DNA of 59,725 nt from JALSKU01 sp964556545. Lineage in GTDB: Bacteria > Campylobacterota > Campylobacteria > Campylobacterales > JALSKU01. The notes below the pieces were generated by a model. It did not search any database. It was not told the DNA's origin and saw nothing but the letters and a program-made list of their open reading frames with translations. The DNA lies in assembly GCA_964556545.1 (NCBI GenBank), contig CAZKWE010000053.1, forward strand, positions 1 through 59,725. Reading direction: 5' to 3'. A program made the position numbers and the translations under genes. The stretch's first letter is position 1; each line of letters begins with the position of its first letter. This document shows positions 1 through 9,140 of this stretch, piece by piece.

Positions 1-783
1 TTAAAAGATATTACAAATATCCCTCAAAAAGAAGCTATGATACTTGCTTTAAATATTTTGAAAAAAGATCAATCTTATCTGTTTTTGCATGAAAATGATA
101 AATTTGAAAAATATGATGAGTTTATATCTTTTGTAAGAAGAAGAGCAAATGGTGAGCCCGTAGAGTACATTACAAAACAAGTCAGTTTTTACGGAGAAAA
201 TTTTTTTATAGACAAGGGTGCATTGATTCCCAGGCCGGAGACGGAAATACTTATTGATGAAACTATAAAAAATATCAACAAGACGGGTATAAAATATCCA
301 ACTATAGCTGAAATTGGTACAGGCAGCGGAATTATCAGTATAATTTTATCTTTAAAATTACCAAATGTAAAAATCATAGCTACTGACATATCCAAAGATG
401 CTTTGAAAATTGCTAAAAAAAATATAGAAATATTTGATTTGCAAAAAAATATAACTCTTGTAAATACTTCATATCTTGACGGTGTCAATAATGATATAGA
501 TATCATAGTATCAAATCCGCCTTATGTTTCAAACGGTTTTAAAGTTGCAAAACCTCTTTATTATGAGCCAAAAGAAGCTATATTTGGAGGCGAAAACGGA
601 GATGAGGTACTTTTGGATATTGTAAAACTCGCAAAGAAAAGAAAAGTTATATTCTTGGCCTGTGAAATGGGATATGACCAAAAAGAAAAAATGACAAATA
701 TTTTAACACAAGAGAAATTTAAAAACTTTTATTTTTATAAAGATTTAGCTATGCTTGAGAGAGGATTTGTCGGATATATTTGA
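1..783 (+). CDS. prmC: PrmC/HemK peptide-chain-release-factor glutamine N5-methyltransferase (5' end outside window)
   Basis: The reading frame is open from base 1, so the gene begins upstream; about 260 codons are present and only a short part of the N-terminal domain can be missing. PrmC methylates the glutamine of the GGQ motif in release factors RF1 and RF2 using S-adenosylmethionine. Visible signatures are the linker IPRPETEIL, the SAM-binding motif EIGTGSGIISI and the catalytic NPPY motif (SNPPYVSN), in the usual order and spacing. The first internal ATG, at 37, is inside the helical N-terminal domain (the upstream codons read LKDITNIPQKEA), so it is unlikely to be the true start. The msrAB-type gene follows after 35 bases on the same strand. 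Identification is firm; only the start is unknown. Confidence 0.93.
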   Translation, partial: LKDITNIPQKEAMILALNILKKDQSYLFLHENDKFEKYDEFISFVRRRANGEPVEYITKQVSFYGENFFIDKGALIPRPETEILIDETIKNINKTGIKYPTIAEIGTGSGIISIILSLKLPNVKIIATDISKDALKIAKKNIEIFDLQKNITLVNTSYLDGVNNDIDIIVSNPPYVSNGFKVAKPLYYEPKEAIFGGENGDEVLLDIVKLAKKRKVIFLACEMGYDQKEKMTNILTQEKFKNFYFYKDLAMLERGFVGYI

Positions 784-818
784 AAAAAAGATAAAATAGA
801 AATATGACAGGAATAATT

Positions 819-2051
819 ATGAAAAAAATTTTACTTATGATAGGGGTATTTGCTATGATGCTTCAGGCAAAACAGCAAACTATAGTTTTTGCAGCAGGAT
901 GTTTTTGGGGTGTGGAGAAGTATTTTGAGTCTATAAAGGGAGTAAAAAAGGCTGTTAGCGGATATGCCGGAGGCAATTATGCCAATCCTGATTACGACAA
1001 AGTTCTTTCATACCGATATAATACTCCCGAAGGGGTAATAAATTATACCGAATCAGTAAAGATTGTGTATGATGACAGCATAATAAGCACAGAAGAATTG
1101 ATAAAAAAATTTTGGGAATTACATGACCCCACTCAAGGCAACAGACAGGGAAATGACAAGGGTAATAATTACAGAAGTGCTATTTTTTATACAAATGATA
1201 CACAAAAACAGATAGCTTTTCAAACAATGCAAGAATATCAAAAGTTATTGAATAAAGCCGGATTTGGGAAAATTACAACCGAAATAAAATATCTTGACAA
1301 ATTTTATATAGCAGAAGAGTATCATCAAAATTATCTTAAAAAACATCCTTATGGTTACTGTCCGAATCACAAAACAGGAGTAATATTTCCTTTAAAAAAA
1401 GAGAAAAATATTATCTCATATATAGAGCCTCTCGGCGGAAAAGAGATAATTGTTATAGATGCTTCTTTTTGTCCGTATTGTGAGAAATTTAAAAAAGATG
1501 TTATATCCGGATACAAAGGTGATATACCAATTAGAATTGTACACAAAGATAGACTTAAAGGATTTAAACTGCATTCAAAACTTGATGTTACCCCAACGAT
1601 ACTTTTTATAAAAAATTCAAAAGAAGTATTTTCCCATAAAGGATATATTGATCCGAAAAGTTTTTATAAAGTTTTAGGCAAGTTTAAATTCGGCAAAGAT
1701 AGTGAAGCATACAAAGTAGCTTTTAACAAGAGTACCGATAATAGATTTTGCAAGCAGTATGATATATTTAAAGATACTCCGGATGGAGTTTTTATAGATA
1801 AGCTTTCAGGTGAGCCTTTGTTTGATACAAGAGATAGATTTAATTCGCACTCCGGATGGCTTAGTTTTTATAAGCCTATTGATGGTTCGGTCATATATAA
1901 AGATGATAACAGTTATGCAATGCATAGAGTTGAAGTTATAGCTAAAAAAAGCGGTATTCATCTCGGCCATGTTTTTAATGATGCCCCGGGAGGCAAAAAA
2001 AGATACTGTATAAATGCTACCGTTTTAGAATTTATTCCAAGGGATAAATAA
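819..2051 (+). CDS. msrAB: Exported methionine sulfoxide reductase, MsrA-thioredoxin-MsrB fusion
   Basis: A 410-residue three-domain protein that should reduce both S- and R-methionine sulfoxide in exported proteins. After a signal peptide (residues 1 to about 17) comes MsrA (about 21-190) with the catalytic GCFWG motif (Cys28). A thioredoxin-like domain follows (about 197-290) with a CPYC active site near 218-221 and a TPT cis-proline segment. MsrB is last (about 296-408), with RYCIN near 396-400 carrying the catalytic cysteine. The MsrB part lacks the two CxxC zinc motifs, and the usual SGCGWPSF reads NSHSGWLSF. The start at 819 was preferred over 804 because it gives a clean signal peptide and sits about 7 bases after ACAGGA. 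Neisseria PilB also joins these three domains, but with thioredoxin first; here it is in the middle and may act as a built-in electron donor. TAAAAT just upstream (about 792) could be a -10 box. Confidence 0.9.
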   Translation: MKKILLMIGVFAMMLQAKQQTIVFAAGCFWGVEKYFESIKGVKKAVSGYAGGNYANPDYDKVLSYRYNTPEGVINYTESVKIVYDDSIISTEELIKKFWELHDPTQGNRQGNDKGNNYRSAIFYTNDTQKQIAFQTMQEYQKLLNKAGFGKITTEIKYLDKFYIAEEYHQNYLKKHPYGYCPNHKTGVIFPLKKEKNIISYIEPLGGKEIIVIDASFCPYCEKFKKDVISGYKGDIPIRIVHKDRLKGFKLHSKLDVTPTILFIKNSKEVFSHKGYIDPKSFYKVLGKFKFGKDSEAYKVAFNKSTDNRFCKQYDIFKDTPDGVFIDKLSGEPLFDTRDRFNSHSGWLSFYKPIDGSVIYKDDNSYAMHRVEVIAKKSGIHLGHVFNDAPGGKKRYCINATVLEFIPRDK

Positions 2052-2067
2052 AATTTTAAGTAAATAC

Positions 2068-2085
2068 TTCCCGCAAAAACGGGAA
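2068..2085. terminator. Putative bidirectional terminator between msrAB and ftsZ
   Basis: TTCCCG and CGGGAA form a 6-bp stem with a CAAAAA loop in the 37-bp gap between two convergent genes. The flanks are AT-rich but there is no long T run on either strand, so efficiency is uncertain. Confidence 0.45.
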
Positions 2086-2088
2086 ATA

Positions 2089-3213
2089 TCAATCCATCTG
2101 ATTTCTTATAAAAGTAGGGATATCCAAAAGATCTCCTTGTTCTTCATAACCTCCGCTAACTTTTTTAAGTTCGGCAATTCTCTTTTTTCTTGCCTCGTTA
2201 ACAGGGTCTATCAATGTTAAATTGTCTTGCTGGTCTTTGTCGTTTTCAAAACCTGTGGCAACAATTGTTATTTTTACTTTGTTTTCCGGCATATTTTCAT
2301 CAGTTGTAGTACCAAATATCACATGAGCATCTTCATCGGCATTATCATATACTATTGCCATAGCATCACTTATTTGACTTAAAGGACAATTTGGATGGAT
2401 ATTGAAATGAACCAGTACTCCCAAAGCACCATCTATGCTCATATTGTCAAGCAACGGAGATTCTATGGCATTTTTCATAGCTTCAACCGCTGCATCTTCA
2501 CCTTCATATTCGCCAACTCCAAGCAATGCCATTCCTCTGTGACTCATAACAGTTTGAACATCCGCAAAGTCAAGATTTATATCATTATTGCCATACGAAA
2601 GCACAACCGAACTCATTCCTCCAACTGCACGAGAAAGAATATTGTCAACTATTTTGAAACTGTCTTTTATACCTAAATTTTTATCAATGATACTTAAAAG
2701 TTTATCATTTGGTATAACAACTATGGAATCACTCTCTTTTTTAAGTTCCTTCAATCCCTCTTCAGCCAGCCTTGCTCTTCTTCTTCCTTCAAACATAAAA
2801 GGTTTTGTTATAACTGATACGGTTAAAGCTCCGACTTCTTTCGCTGCTTGTGCGATAATCGGAGCTGCTCCTGTTCCTGTTCCTCCGCCAAATCCGGAAG
2901 CTATAAAAACTATGTCGGCATTTTCCAAAGAACTTCTTATCTCTTCATAGTTCTCAAGAGCAGATTCTCTGCCTATTTCCGGCTTCATTCCGGCACCCAA
3001 GCCTTTTGTCTTTTTTTCGCCAAGTTGTATTTTTGTAGGAGCAAGTGACGCATCAAGAGCCTGTGCATCGGTATTGGCTACTATAAGATCAATCCCGCTA
3101 ACACCTTCGTTGATCATATGATTTATCATATTTCCTCCGCCACCGCCTACTCCGACGACTTTTATACAAGCTCCTGCTACTTGTTTTGATTCTTCTACTT
3201 TAAAATCATTCAC
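2089..3213 (-). CDS. ftsZ: Cell division GTPase FtsZ
   Basis: FtsZ is the tubulin-like GTPase that polymerises at midcell as the scaffold of the Z-ring. The 374-residue product has the tubulin signature GGGTGTGAAP (about 109-118), the glycine-rich VGGGGGN loop near residue 22, and the T7-loop region INLDFADVQT that completes the neighbouring subunit's GTPase site. It ends with the conserved peptide DIPTFIRNQMD that contacts FtsA and other partners. The start is GTG with GGAG about 10 bases upstream. It is the last gene of ppiD-ftsA-ftsZ, 12 bases after ftsA, the order found in Campylobacter. No promoter of its own is obvious in that small gap. No odd features. Confidence 0.98.
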   Translation of the reverse strand: MNDFKVEESKQVAGACIKVVGVGGGGGNMINHMINEGVSGIDLIVANTDAQALDASLAPTKIQLGEKKTKGLGAGMKPEIGRESALENYEEIRSSLENADIVFIASGFGGGTGTGAAPIIAQAAKEVGALTVSVITKPFMFEGRRRARLAEEGLKELKKESDSIVVIPNDKLLSIIDKNLGIKDSFKIVDNILSRAVGGMSSVVLSYGNNDINLDFADVQTVMSHRGMALLGVGEYEGEDAAVEAMKNAIESPLLDNMSIDGALGVLVHFNIHPNCPLSQISDAMAIVYDNADEDAHVIFGTTTDENMPENKVKITIVATGFENDKDQQDNLTLIDPVNEARKKRIAELKKVSGGYEEQGDLLDIPTFIRNQMD

Positions 3214-3225
3214 TTTTATATCTCC

Positions 3226-4584
3226 TCAAAATAGTTGTGTTATCGTATTCCAAAATTTTGACATTTTTTCTTGTATCCCATCGCTCTTTTTTATCTTTTT
3301 TATATCTACAATATCGTCTTTTTCAGGTTTTTTTTCATTTTTTGCTTTTTGTAAATCTTCGGTTATATGTTGTATATTTTGTATATTGTTTGTTGGTTCG
3401 ATTATCTCATTTTTATATCTTAGTTTTTTATTTGAATCTATTTCATACGGAGTAAAATATCCTCCTCCATAGAGTACGAGGCCAACCCCTGTTGAAAACA
3501 TAGGATCTTTTAAAGTTTCAAACATTCCTTCTGTTTTTTTTGGTTTTGCTATGCGAACGGGCATATTGTCAAATATGGCAATTGCCAATTCTCTGAGTCC
3601 TTCTATTTTCGTAAAACCGCCTGTCAATACAATTCCTGCTCCAATTTGTTCTTTAAATTTACTTTCATCTATAGACTTTGCCAGTATCATAAGAGTCTCT
3701 TCCACTCTTGCATATATAACATTTGATACTATTTCAAGTGAAATTTCATTGGTGTTTGCATCATCACCGATAATGGGTAACTCTATTAGCTCATTACTGA
3801 CTTTTTTAAGAGAGCCGTATTTTATTTTAACTTCTTCTGCGGCACTCAACGGTGTATGAAGTGCCATAGAGAGATCATTTGTTATGTTATTTGAGCCAAC
3901 TGCCAAAAAGTCATTGTATCTTATGCTGTTTGATGTGTTTATGCAAAGATTGCAAGTAGCTCCACCCATATCTATAACACATACTCCAAGCTCTTTTTCA
4001 TCTTCATTTAAAACCGAAATACTTGATGCATAACTGTTTAAAACTATATTGTCTATGGCTACCCCGGCCAATTCTACTGCTTTTTTGAGATTATTCAAAG
4101 AAGTTTTTTGTGCGGTTATGATATGAACATGAACTTCAAGTCTGTTTCCGGTCATACCTAATGGATCATCTATAAACTCTTGGTTGTCAACTTTAAAATT
4201 ATACGGTAAAACATGTATTCTTTCATAATCAGCCGGTATGTTGGCATTATGATCTGCCATCATCATTACCCGGTTTATCTCTTTTATGCCTATTTCCTTA
4301 TCAGGAATATTTACAACACCGTAACTTTCTACACTTTTTGTATATGCACCCGAGATTGAAATTATAACTTTGTCAATATTGGTTCCGGCAACCTTCTTTG
4401 CTTCGCTTAATGCTTCTTTTATAGAATTAGAAGCCAATTCTATATTGGTTATGATACCTTTTTTGATACCTTTTGATTTAGATATACCACTCCCAGCAAT
4501 TTTTAAACTACCGCTATTTTGCTGTGCTATGATAGCACATATTTTTGTAGATCCGATATCAATACCAAGTATGGTTTTGCTCAA
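3226..4584 (-). CDS. ftsA: Cell division protein FtsA
   Basis: FtsA is the actin-fold ATPase that tethers FtsZ filaments to the inner membrane and recruits later division proteins. The 452-residue product begins with the phosphate-1 motif GIDIGSTKICAII and has the later actin-family segments CVIDMGGATCN and GIVLTGGFTKIEGL. A charged linker (about 405-435) leads to a C-terminal amphipathic helix (KMSKFWNTITQLF), the expected membrane-targeting sequence. The start is TTG, directly abutting the TAG stop of the upstream chaperone gene, and AAAGGA within that gene's end supports it, so translation is probably coupled. ftsZ follows 12 bases later. Typical for the phylum. Confidence 0.97.
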   Translation of the reverse strand: MSKTILGIDIGSTKICAIIAQQNSGSLKIAGSGISKSKGIKKGIITNIELASNSIKEALSEAKKVAGTNIDKVIISISGAYTKSVESYGVVNIPDKEIGIKEINRVMMMADHNANIPADYERIHVLPYNFKVDNQEFIDDPLGMTGNRLEVHVHIITAQKTSLNNLKKAVELAGVAIDNIVLNSYASSISVLNEDEKELGVCVIDMGGATCNLCINTSNSIRYNDFLAVGSNNITNDLSMALHTPLSAAEEVKIKYGSLKKVSNELIELPIIGDDANTNEISLEIVSNVIYARVEETLMILAKSIDESKFKEQIGAGIVLTGGFTKIEGLRELAIAIFDNMPVRIAKPKKTEGMFETLKDPMFSTGVGLVLYGGGYFTPYEIDSNKKLRYKNEIIEPTNNIQNIQHITEDLQKAKNEKKPEKDDIVDIKKIKKSDGIQEKMSKFWNTITQLF

Positions 4585-6048
4585 CTATTGTCCTTTATAG
4601 AAACTTTCTATTTGGTACTTTTCTCGTAATTTAGAAAGCAACTTTTGGTTTATCTCTGCTAACTTAGCATTTTTAACATTATTCTTAAGTAGCATTTCAT
4701 ATGTTTTAAGTTTACTTTTATCAAGCAATTTTTGTTCCACTACTTTATATACTATTGCTTTGCTACCAAATACTTTATAGCCTTTTTTGTTTGATGAATT
4801 AAACACCTGATTTAAAAAGTCAACTGCTTCAAGCTCATTTAAACCTTTTATCTTTTTAATGTCATCTCTACTGAGAAATCCAATATCTTGTCCGTTTTTA
4901 AAATCAGAGACTAATTTTTTGGCTTCATTTGCAAGTTGTTGTTTTTTGGCAATTTTGATATAGTCTTGTTTTACTCTTTCTTTTGCCTGTTTAAAACTCA
5001 TAGGTTTTGGCATTACTATTTTGGTAATTTTTGCCACTATGTATCCATCTGCGAATTTAAATGGTTTTAATACATCTCCTATGCTTGCATTTCTTAGTTT
5101 ATCTTGAGGAAAGAGACTTTGTTTTACACTTACGCTTATTTTTTCATCAGGCTTTATCTTACCTTTTTTAAGAGCAAGATATTTTTTAAGTGCAAATCTT
5201 TTACCCTTTTTAAATTGCAAATCTTTTATTACTCTGTCTTTTGCATCATCATAACTTAGTATTTTTCCGTTTTTGTCGGTATATTCATATCGTTTTTTGG
5301 CATAATACTCTTTTGATTCATTTTCATCAACCTTTATAAAAGATACCGGTACTTTTATTGCGGCAAGTTCGTAAGTTTTGGTTGTCAGATATGTTTTTTT
5401 TCTTTTTTCCCAAAACTTTTTTAAAATATTGTCATCTGTGATTATTTTTGATGGATCTGCATGTATAATCTTTATCATAAGCTTATCCTGCATAAATATT
5501 GAAGCTCCGAATGTTTCTATCTCCAATGCAGTAGGATAAAGCTTTAAGATATTATTTAGTTTGTTAAGAGTAATTTCTTTCTTTAAAGATTCTTCATAAT
5601 CTTTAGGTCTAGTACCTATATTTCTTAACACTCTATAATACTGGTCTTTATCAAAAATACCGTTATGCTGAAATGCTTTTGTGTTTTTGAGTGTATTTTC
5701 AACTTCACTGTCAAGTGTTGTCAAGCCTATCTCATCAGCATAGTTCAACATAAGTGCTTCATTGATAAGTTGCCCAAGTGCAACTTTTTCGAGCCCCATT
5801 TTTTTAGCCTTTTCTCTTGTCAATCCACCTTTTAATTGCTCCTGATAATAGTTGTATATATTTGTATACGCATTGTTTAATTCATTGATAGTTATCTTTC
5901 TGTCGCCCACTATCGCAACTGCTCCGGCTCTGTTTCTGTTGTAACTGTAAGCTCCCCATCCGACAAATCCTGCTCCTACAAAAGCTATCGTGCTTATCCA
6001 GATAGTAATAACCAAGTATTTTCTGTGTTTTTGCATCCATGTAATCAT
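4585..6048 (-). CDS. Membrane-anchored SurA/PpiD-like periplasmic chaperone (peptidylprolyl isomerase family)
   Basis: A 487-residue protein with one N-terminal transmembrane segment (about 13-33, IWISTIAFVGAGFVGWGAY) and a large periplasmic part. Residues about 45-190 resemble the SurA_N/PpiD chaperone domain, with the typical INELNNAYTNIYNYYQ helix and VALGQLINEALML. The middle (about 240-350) has the size and the repeated KxAK-type helices of a parvulin domain, but I cannot confirm the isomerase active site. PpiD-like proteins help newly exported polypeptides fold at the inner membrane. It heads the operon with ftsA and ftsZ, as in C. jejuni (Cj0694-0696 from memory). A link to division is positional only. 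Confidence 0.82.
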   Translation of the reverse strand: MITWMQKHRKYLVITIWISTIAFVGAGFVGWGAYSYNRNRAGAVAIVGDRKITINELNNAYTNIYNYYQEQLKGGLTREKAKKMGLEKVALGQLINEALMLNYADEIGLTTLDSEVENTLKNTKAFQHNGIFDKDQYYRVLRNIGTRPKDYEESLKKEITLNKLNNILKLYPTALEIETFGASIFMQDKLMIKIIHADPSKIITDDNILKKFWEKRKKTYLTTKTYELAAIKVPVSFIKVDENESKEYYAKKRYEYTDKNGKILSYDDAKDRVIKDLQFKKGKRFALKKYLALKKGKIKPDEKISVSVKQSLFPQDKLRNASIGDVLKPFKFADGYIVAKITKIVMPKPMSFKQAKERVKQDYIKIAKKQQLANEAKKLVSDFKNGQDIGFLSRDDIKKIKGLNELEAVDFLNQVFNSSNKKGYKVFGSKAIVYKVVEQKLLDKSKLKTYEMLLKNNVKNAKLAEINQKLLSKLREKYQIESFYKGQ

Positions 6049-6074
6049 ATGACACCTTGTATGATAATTTTAGC

Positions 6075-6090
6075 TATAATTCTATATAAT
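6075..6090 (+). promoter_or_regulatory. Candidate sigma-70 -10 elements for bioA
   Basis: Two TATAAT hexamers (6075-6080 and 6085-6090) lie in the 95-bp divergent gap between the PpiD-like gene and bioA. In Campylobacterota the -10 hexamer is often the only well-conserved promoter element, so this is plausible but in such AT-rich DNA not conclusive. Confidence 0.35.
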
Positions 6091-6143
6091 TTGTTATTAA
6101 TTTATGATGAAATTTTTATATTTTACAAATAAAAGGGATAAAA

Positions 6144-7463
6144 ATGGACAATTTATCTTTAATGAGGGAGGATTTGAACTATATTTGGCATCCATGTACT
6201 CAAATGAAAGATCATGAAAAACTTCCGTTGATACCTGTAAAATCTGCAAAAGGAGTTTATCTTGAGGATTTTGACGGAAAAAAATATATAGATGCCATAA
6301 GTTCTTGGTGGGTCAATATATTCGGCCATCAAAACCAATATATAAAATCAAAAATCAAAGAACAGCTTGATAAATTGGAACATGTTATCTTTGCCGGTTT
6401 CACTCATGAGCAAATCATAAAACTTTCAAAAAGATTGGTTGATATTACTCCTAACAAACTAACAAAATGTTTTTATGCGGATAATGGTTCAAGTGCCATA
6501 GAAGTGGCAATCAAAATGAGCTTTCATTACAATAAAAACAGAGGTCTTACCAAGCCGTATTTCGTATCTTTGGAAAATTCATATCATGGTGAAACCATAG
6601 GTGCTTTGTCATTGGGTGATCTTGGGATATACAAGGCAAGTTATGAGGAATTACTTTTGAAGTCCATAAAGACGGAAGTACCCAAAGATCAAAGTGAAGA
6701 CGAAGCTGTAAAGGCTGCAAAAAAACTTGAAGAGATATTTGAAAAAAGAGCTGATGAAATATCCGCATTCGTTATAGAGCCTCTTGTGCAGTGTGCCGGA
6801 GGTATGCATATGTATCACCCGCTTTTTTTAAAACTTGCAAGTGAGCTTTGCAAAAAATACGATATACATTTTATTGCTGATGAGATTGCGGTTGGTTTTG
6901 GACGAACAGGTTATATGTTTGCCTGCGAGAGTGCGAAAATTGAGCCTGATTTTATGGTGCTGTCCAAGGGAATAACAGGAGGTTATCTTCCATTGTCGGT
7001 TGTTTTGCTTACACAGGAGATATATGATGCTTTTTACTGTGATTACAATCTTCACAAATCATTTTTGCACTCACATTCATATACCGGAAATGCTTTGGCA
7101 TGTGCAGCTGCAAATGCAGTACTGGATATATTTGAAAATGAAGATATATTGAATAAAAACAGAGAAAAAAGCAGTTATATATCAGATAAATTAGATTTGT
7201 TTTTAAAGCTTGAAAATGTAAAATCCATTAGACAAACAGGTATGATAGCGGCAATCACTTTGAAAGATTATGATGCAAAAGAGAGAGTCGGTTTAAAAAT
7301 ATATGAATACGGGTTAAAAAACGGGGTTCTTTTAAGACCTCTTGGTAATACCGTATATTTTATGCCGCCATTTGTTATAAAATATAGCGAAATTGATAAA
7401 ATGATGGATGTGGCTTATAAAGCCATAAAAAAATTATACTATAAAAACGATAAAATTGGTTAA
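6144..7463 (+). CDS. bioA: Adenosylmethionine-8-amino-7-oxononanoate aminotransferase
   Basis: BioA is the PLP enzyme that transfers an amino group from S-adenosylmethionine to KAPA, giving DAPA in biotin synthesis. The 439-residue product has the BioA-specific N-terminus (YIWHPCTQMKDHE) and SSWWVNIFGH, which shapes the substrate pocket. It also has the class III aminotransferase sites: DEIAVGFGRTG with the PLP-pairing Asp, and the Schiff-base lysine in LSKGITGGYLPLS. Start: ATG with AAAAGGG about 6 bases upstream. No other biotin gene is in the window, so bioA is separate from the rest of the pathway here. It is divergent from the PpiD-like gene and convergent with the aldolase-like gene, with only 8 bases between the stops. 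Confidence 0.95.
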   Translation: MDNLSLMREDLNYIWHPCTQMKDHEKLPLIPVKSAKGVYLEDFDGKKYIDAISSWWVNIFGHQNQYIKSKIKEQLDKLEHVIFAGFTHEQIIKLSKRLVDITPNKLTKCFYADNGSSAIEVAIKMSFHYNKNRGLTKPYFVSLENSYHGETIGALSLGDLGIYKASYEELLLKSIKTEVPKDQSEDEAVKAAKKLEEIFEKRADEISAFVIEPLVQCAGGMHMYHPLFLKLASELCKKYDIHFIADEIAVGFGRTGYMFACESAKIEPDFMVLSKGITGGYLPLSVVLLTQEIYDAFYCDYNLHKSFLHSHSYTGNALACAAANAVLDIFENEDILNKNREKSSYISDKLDLFLKLENVKSIRQTGMIAAITLKDYDAKERVGLKIYEYGLKNGVLLRPLGNTVYFMPPFVIKYSEIDKMMDVAYKAIKKLYYKNDKIG

Positions 7464-7471
7464 AAAAGATA

Positions 7472-8041
7472 TTATGCCTTACTAAGAGTAAGTATCCTGC
7501 AACTGTTTTCGATCAAAGAGAGTGTTTTAGCCATGCTGTATAAGTCTCTGTTGTATATGTATATGCCATATCCTTTTACAATTACGAAATGCTTTTTATT
7601 TTGTATTAGGTAACTGTATATTTCATATTCAGCTCTCTCACCCCAGGTTTCAAAGTTTTTGGGATTATAAATTTTTATATCTCCAAGATGAAGATATCCA
7701 AAATAATCTTTTGGGGAAATTATATCGTTTTTCAATGAATAAGCTGTAGTATAAGGAGGCATTGAAAAAGAGACATATTTTGCTTCTTCTATATTTTTAT
7801 ATATCTGAAGATGGGCAGATGCATTTTCATCAGCATCTTTCCATCTATAATCTTTCTTATAATTTAATTCTACAAATGAATCGGTATCAAGTTTGTCAAA
7901 CAGGACATCTTTTTTATTTATAATAAAACTTGCACTGTCATTTCTAAGAGAAATGGAACCGTTTTGGATACCGAAAAAATTTTTTCTAAAAAGAGAAAGA
8001 GAGATATTTTTTATCTCTTTTAATTGCCAATCATTAATCAT
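7472..8041 (-). CDS. Class II aldolase/adducin-fold protein lacking the zinc ligands
   Basis: A 189-residue protein that aligns along its length with the class II aldolase/adducin family (FucA, AraD, MtnB type). NGSISLR matches the GNxSxR phosphate loop, HLQIYKNIEEAKYV matches the conserved HxxIYxxxPdvxaV, and the C-terminal NRDLYSMAKTLSLIE matches the GxdlxeA helix. The zinc histidines are gone: the usual VHTHP reads VSFSMPP, and the usual HG near the C-terminus reads KGYG. The glutamate before the first helix is also not in place. It is therefore unlikely to be a metal aldolase and may be a binding or structural relative, as adducin is. It is a single-gene unit, divergent from rsmH. The function is unknown to me. 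Confidence 0.7.
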   Translation of the reverse strand: MINDWQLKEIKNISLSLFRKNFFGIQNGSISLRNDSASFIINKKDVLFDKLDTDSFVELNYKKDYRWKDADENASAHLQIYKNIEEAKYVSFSMPPYTTAYSLKNDIISPKDYFGYLHLGDIKIYNPKNFETWGERAEYEIYSYLIQNKKHFVIVKGYGIYIYNRDLYSMAKTLSLIENSCRILTLSKA

Positions 8042-8172
8042 AAAAGTATTTTATCATAATTAATGAGTGTTATACAATATATGATTTTGATATCAATATG
8101 TATTTTTAAAAATAGGTACTTATATATATCACATAATATCAGCTATTAACCTCAAAATAATAAATTTTTTAG

Positions 8173-8178
8173 TAAAAT
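8173..8178 (+). promoter_or_regulatory. Candidate -10 element for the rsmH operon
   Basis: TAAAAT in the sequence TTTTTTAGTAAAATC, about 36 bases before the TTG start, preceded by T-rich DNA as is usual for sigma-70 promoters in this phylum. It lies in the 172-bp divergent region 8042-8213, where I see nothing else. Confidence 0.4.
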
Positions 8179-8213
8179 CTTTTTAAAATTATGAAAAACT
8201 CAAAAGGATATTT

Positions 8214-9140
8214 TTGAAACCTCCTCACATACCCGTACTTTACAATGAAGTTGTAGAAGTTTTCAGTGATTTAAAAAGCGGATATATTATTGATTGTACA
8301 TTGGGTTATGGTGGACACAGCGAAGCACTTTTAAAGAATTTACCGGATATAAAACTTGTAGGTATAGACCAAGACAGTGAAGCTTTGGAATTTTCAAAAA
8401 AAAGATTGAAGCCTTTTAAAAAGAGGGTTGTATTTGAAAAAGGAAGATTTTCTTCCGTTATAAAAAATCATCTTCATAAAGACATTAAAGGAATTTTAGC
8501 CGATATCGGAGTTTCATCTTTGCAACTTGATAAAAAAGACAGAGGTTTTGGATTTGAGAGCGATATTCTTGATATGAGAATGGATAAAGATCAGATGCTT
8601 AGTGCAAAAGAAGTTGTCAATAACTATTCAAAAGAGCAACTTGAGGAGATATTCAGGGATTATGGGGAGATAAGAGAGTATAAAAAAGTAGCGGATATTA
8701 TAGTCAAATCAAGGCAAAAAAAACCTATTGAAAGTGCAAGAGAATTGGCGAGTCTGATAGAGAAAAATTTTAAAAGAGGCAGAATTCATTCTGCCACCTT
8801 GGTATTTCAAGCTATCAGGATAGAAGTAAATGATGAACTTGGCGAATTGGCAAATTTATTGGAGGGTATAAAAAATGCTTCTCTTGAGCATTGCAAAGTG
8901 GCAATTATAACATTTCATTCTCTTGAAGATAGAATTGTAAAAAGAACTTTTAAAGAGTGGGCTAAAAAGTGTATATGTCCTCCTGATATTTATAGATGTG
9001 AATGCGGAGGAAATCATAATATAGGTAAAATAATTACAAAAAAACCTATAATTGCATCAAAAAATGAGATTAAGGCAAATCCAAGAAGCAGAAGTGCTAA
9101 AATGAGGGTATTTGAGATTGGCAAGATGGAGAAAATTTAG
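8214..9140 (+). CDS. rsmH: 16S rRNA (cytosine1402-N4)-methyltransferase RsmH (MraW)
   Basis: RsmH methylates N4 of C1402 in the decoding centre of 16S rRNA, using SAM. The 308-residue product shows the family sequence in order: HIPVLYNEVV at the N-terminus, the SAM loop DCTLGYGGHSEALL, GILADIGVSSLQLD, FRDYGEIRE in the inserted helical domain, and ITFHSLEDRIVKR near the C-terminus. The start is TTG with AAAAGGA 5 bases upstream, and the sequence begins directly at the conserved KPPHIPVL. The stop overlaps the GTG of the next gene by one base (TAGTG), so the two are probably co-translated. In many bacteria rsmH precedes ftsL, which agrees with the next call. Confidence 0.97.
   Translation: MKPPHIPVLYNEVVEVFSDLKSGYIIDCTLGYGGHSEALLKNLPDIKLVGIDQDSEALEFSKKRLKPFKKRVVFEKGRFSSVIKNHLHKDIKGILADIGVSSLQLDKKDRGFGFESDILDMRMDKDQMLSAKEVVNNYSKEQLEEIFRDYGEIREYKKVADIIVKSRQKKPIESARELASLIEKNFKRGRIHSATLVFQAIRIEVNDELGELANLLEGIKNASLEHCKVAIITFHSLEDRIVKRTFKEWAKKCICPPDIYRCECGGNHNIGKIITKKPIIASKNEIKANPRSRSAKMRVFEIGKMEKI

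Noticed and set aside
2588..2950. 120-codon open frame on the strand opposite ftsZ
   Set aside because: It is the complement of conserved FtsZ codons, has no ribosome binding site, and its composition reflects the reverse of the FtsZ glycine-rich motifs. Similar opposite-strand frames within other genes were dismissed for the same reason.
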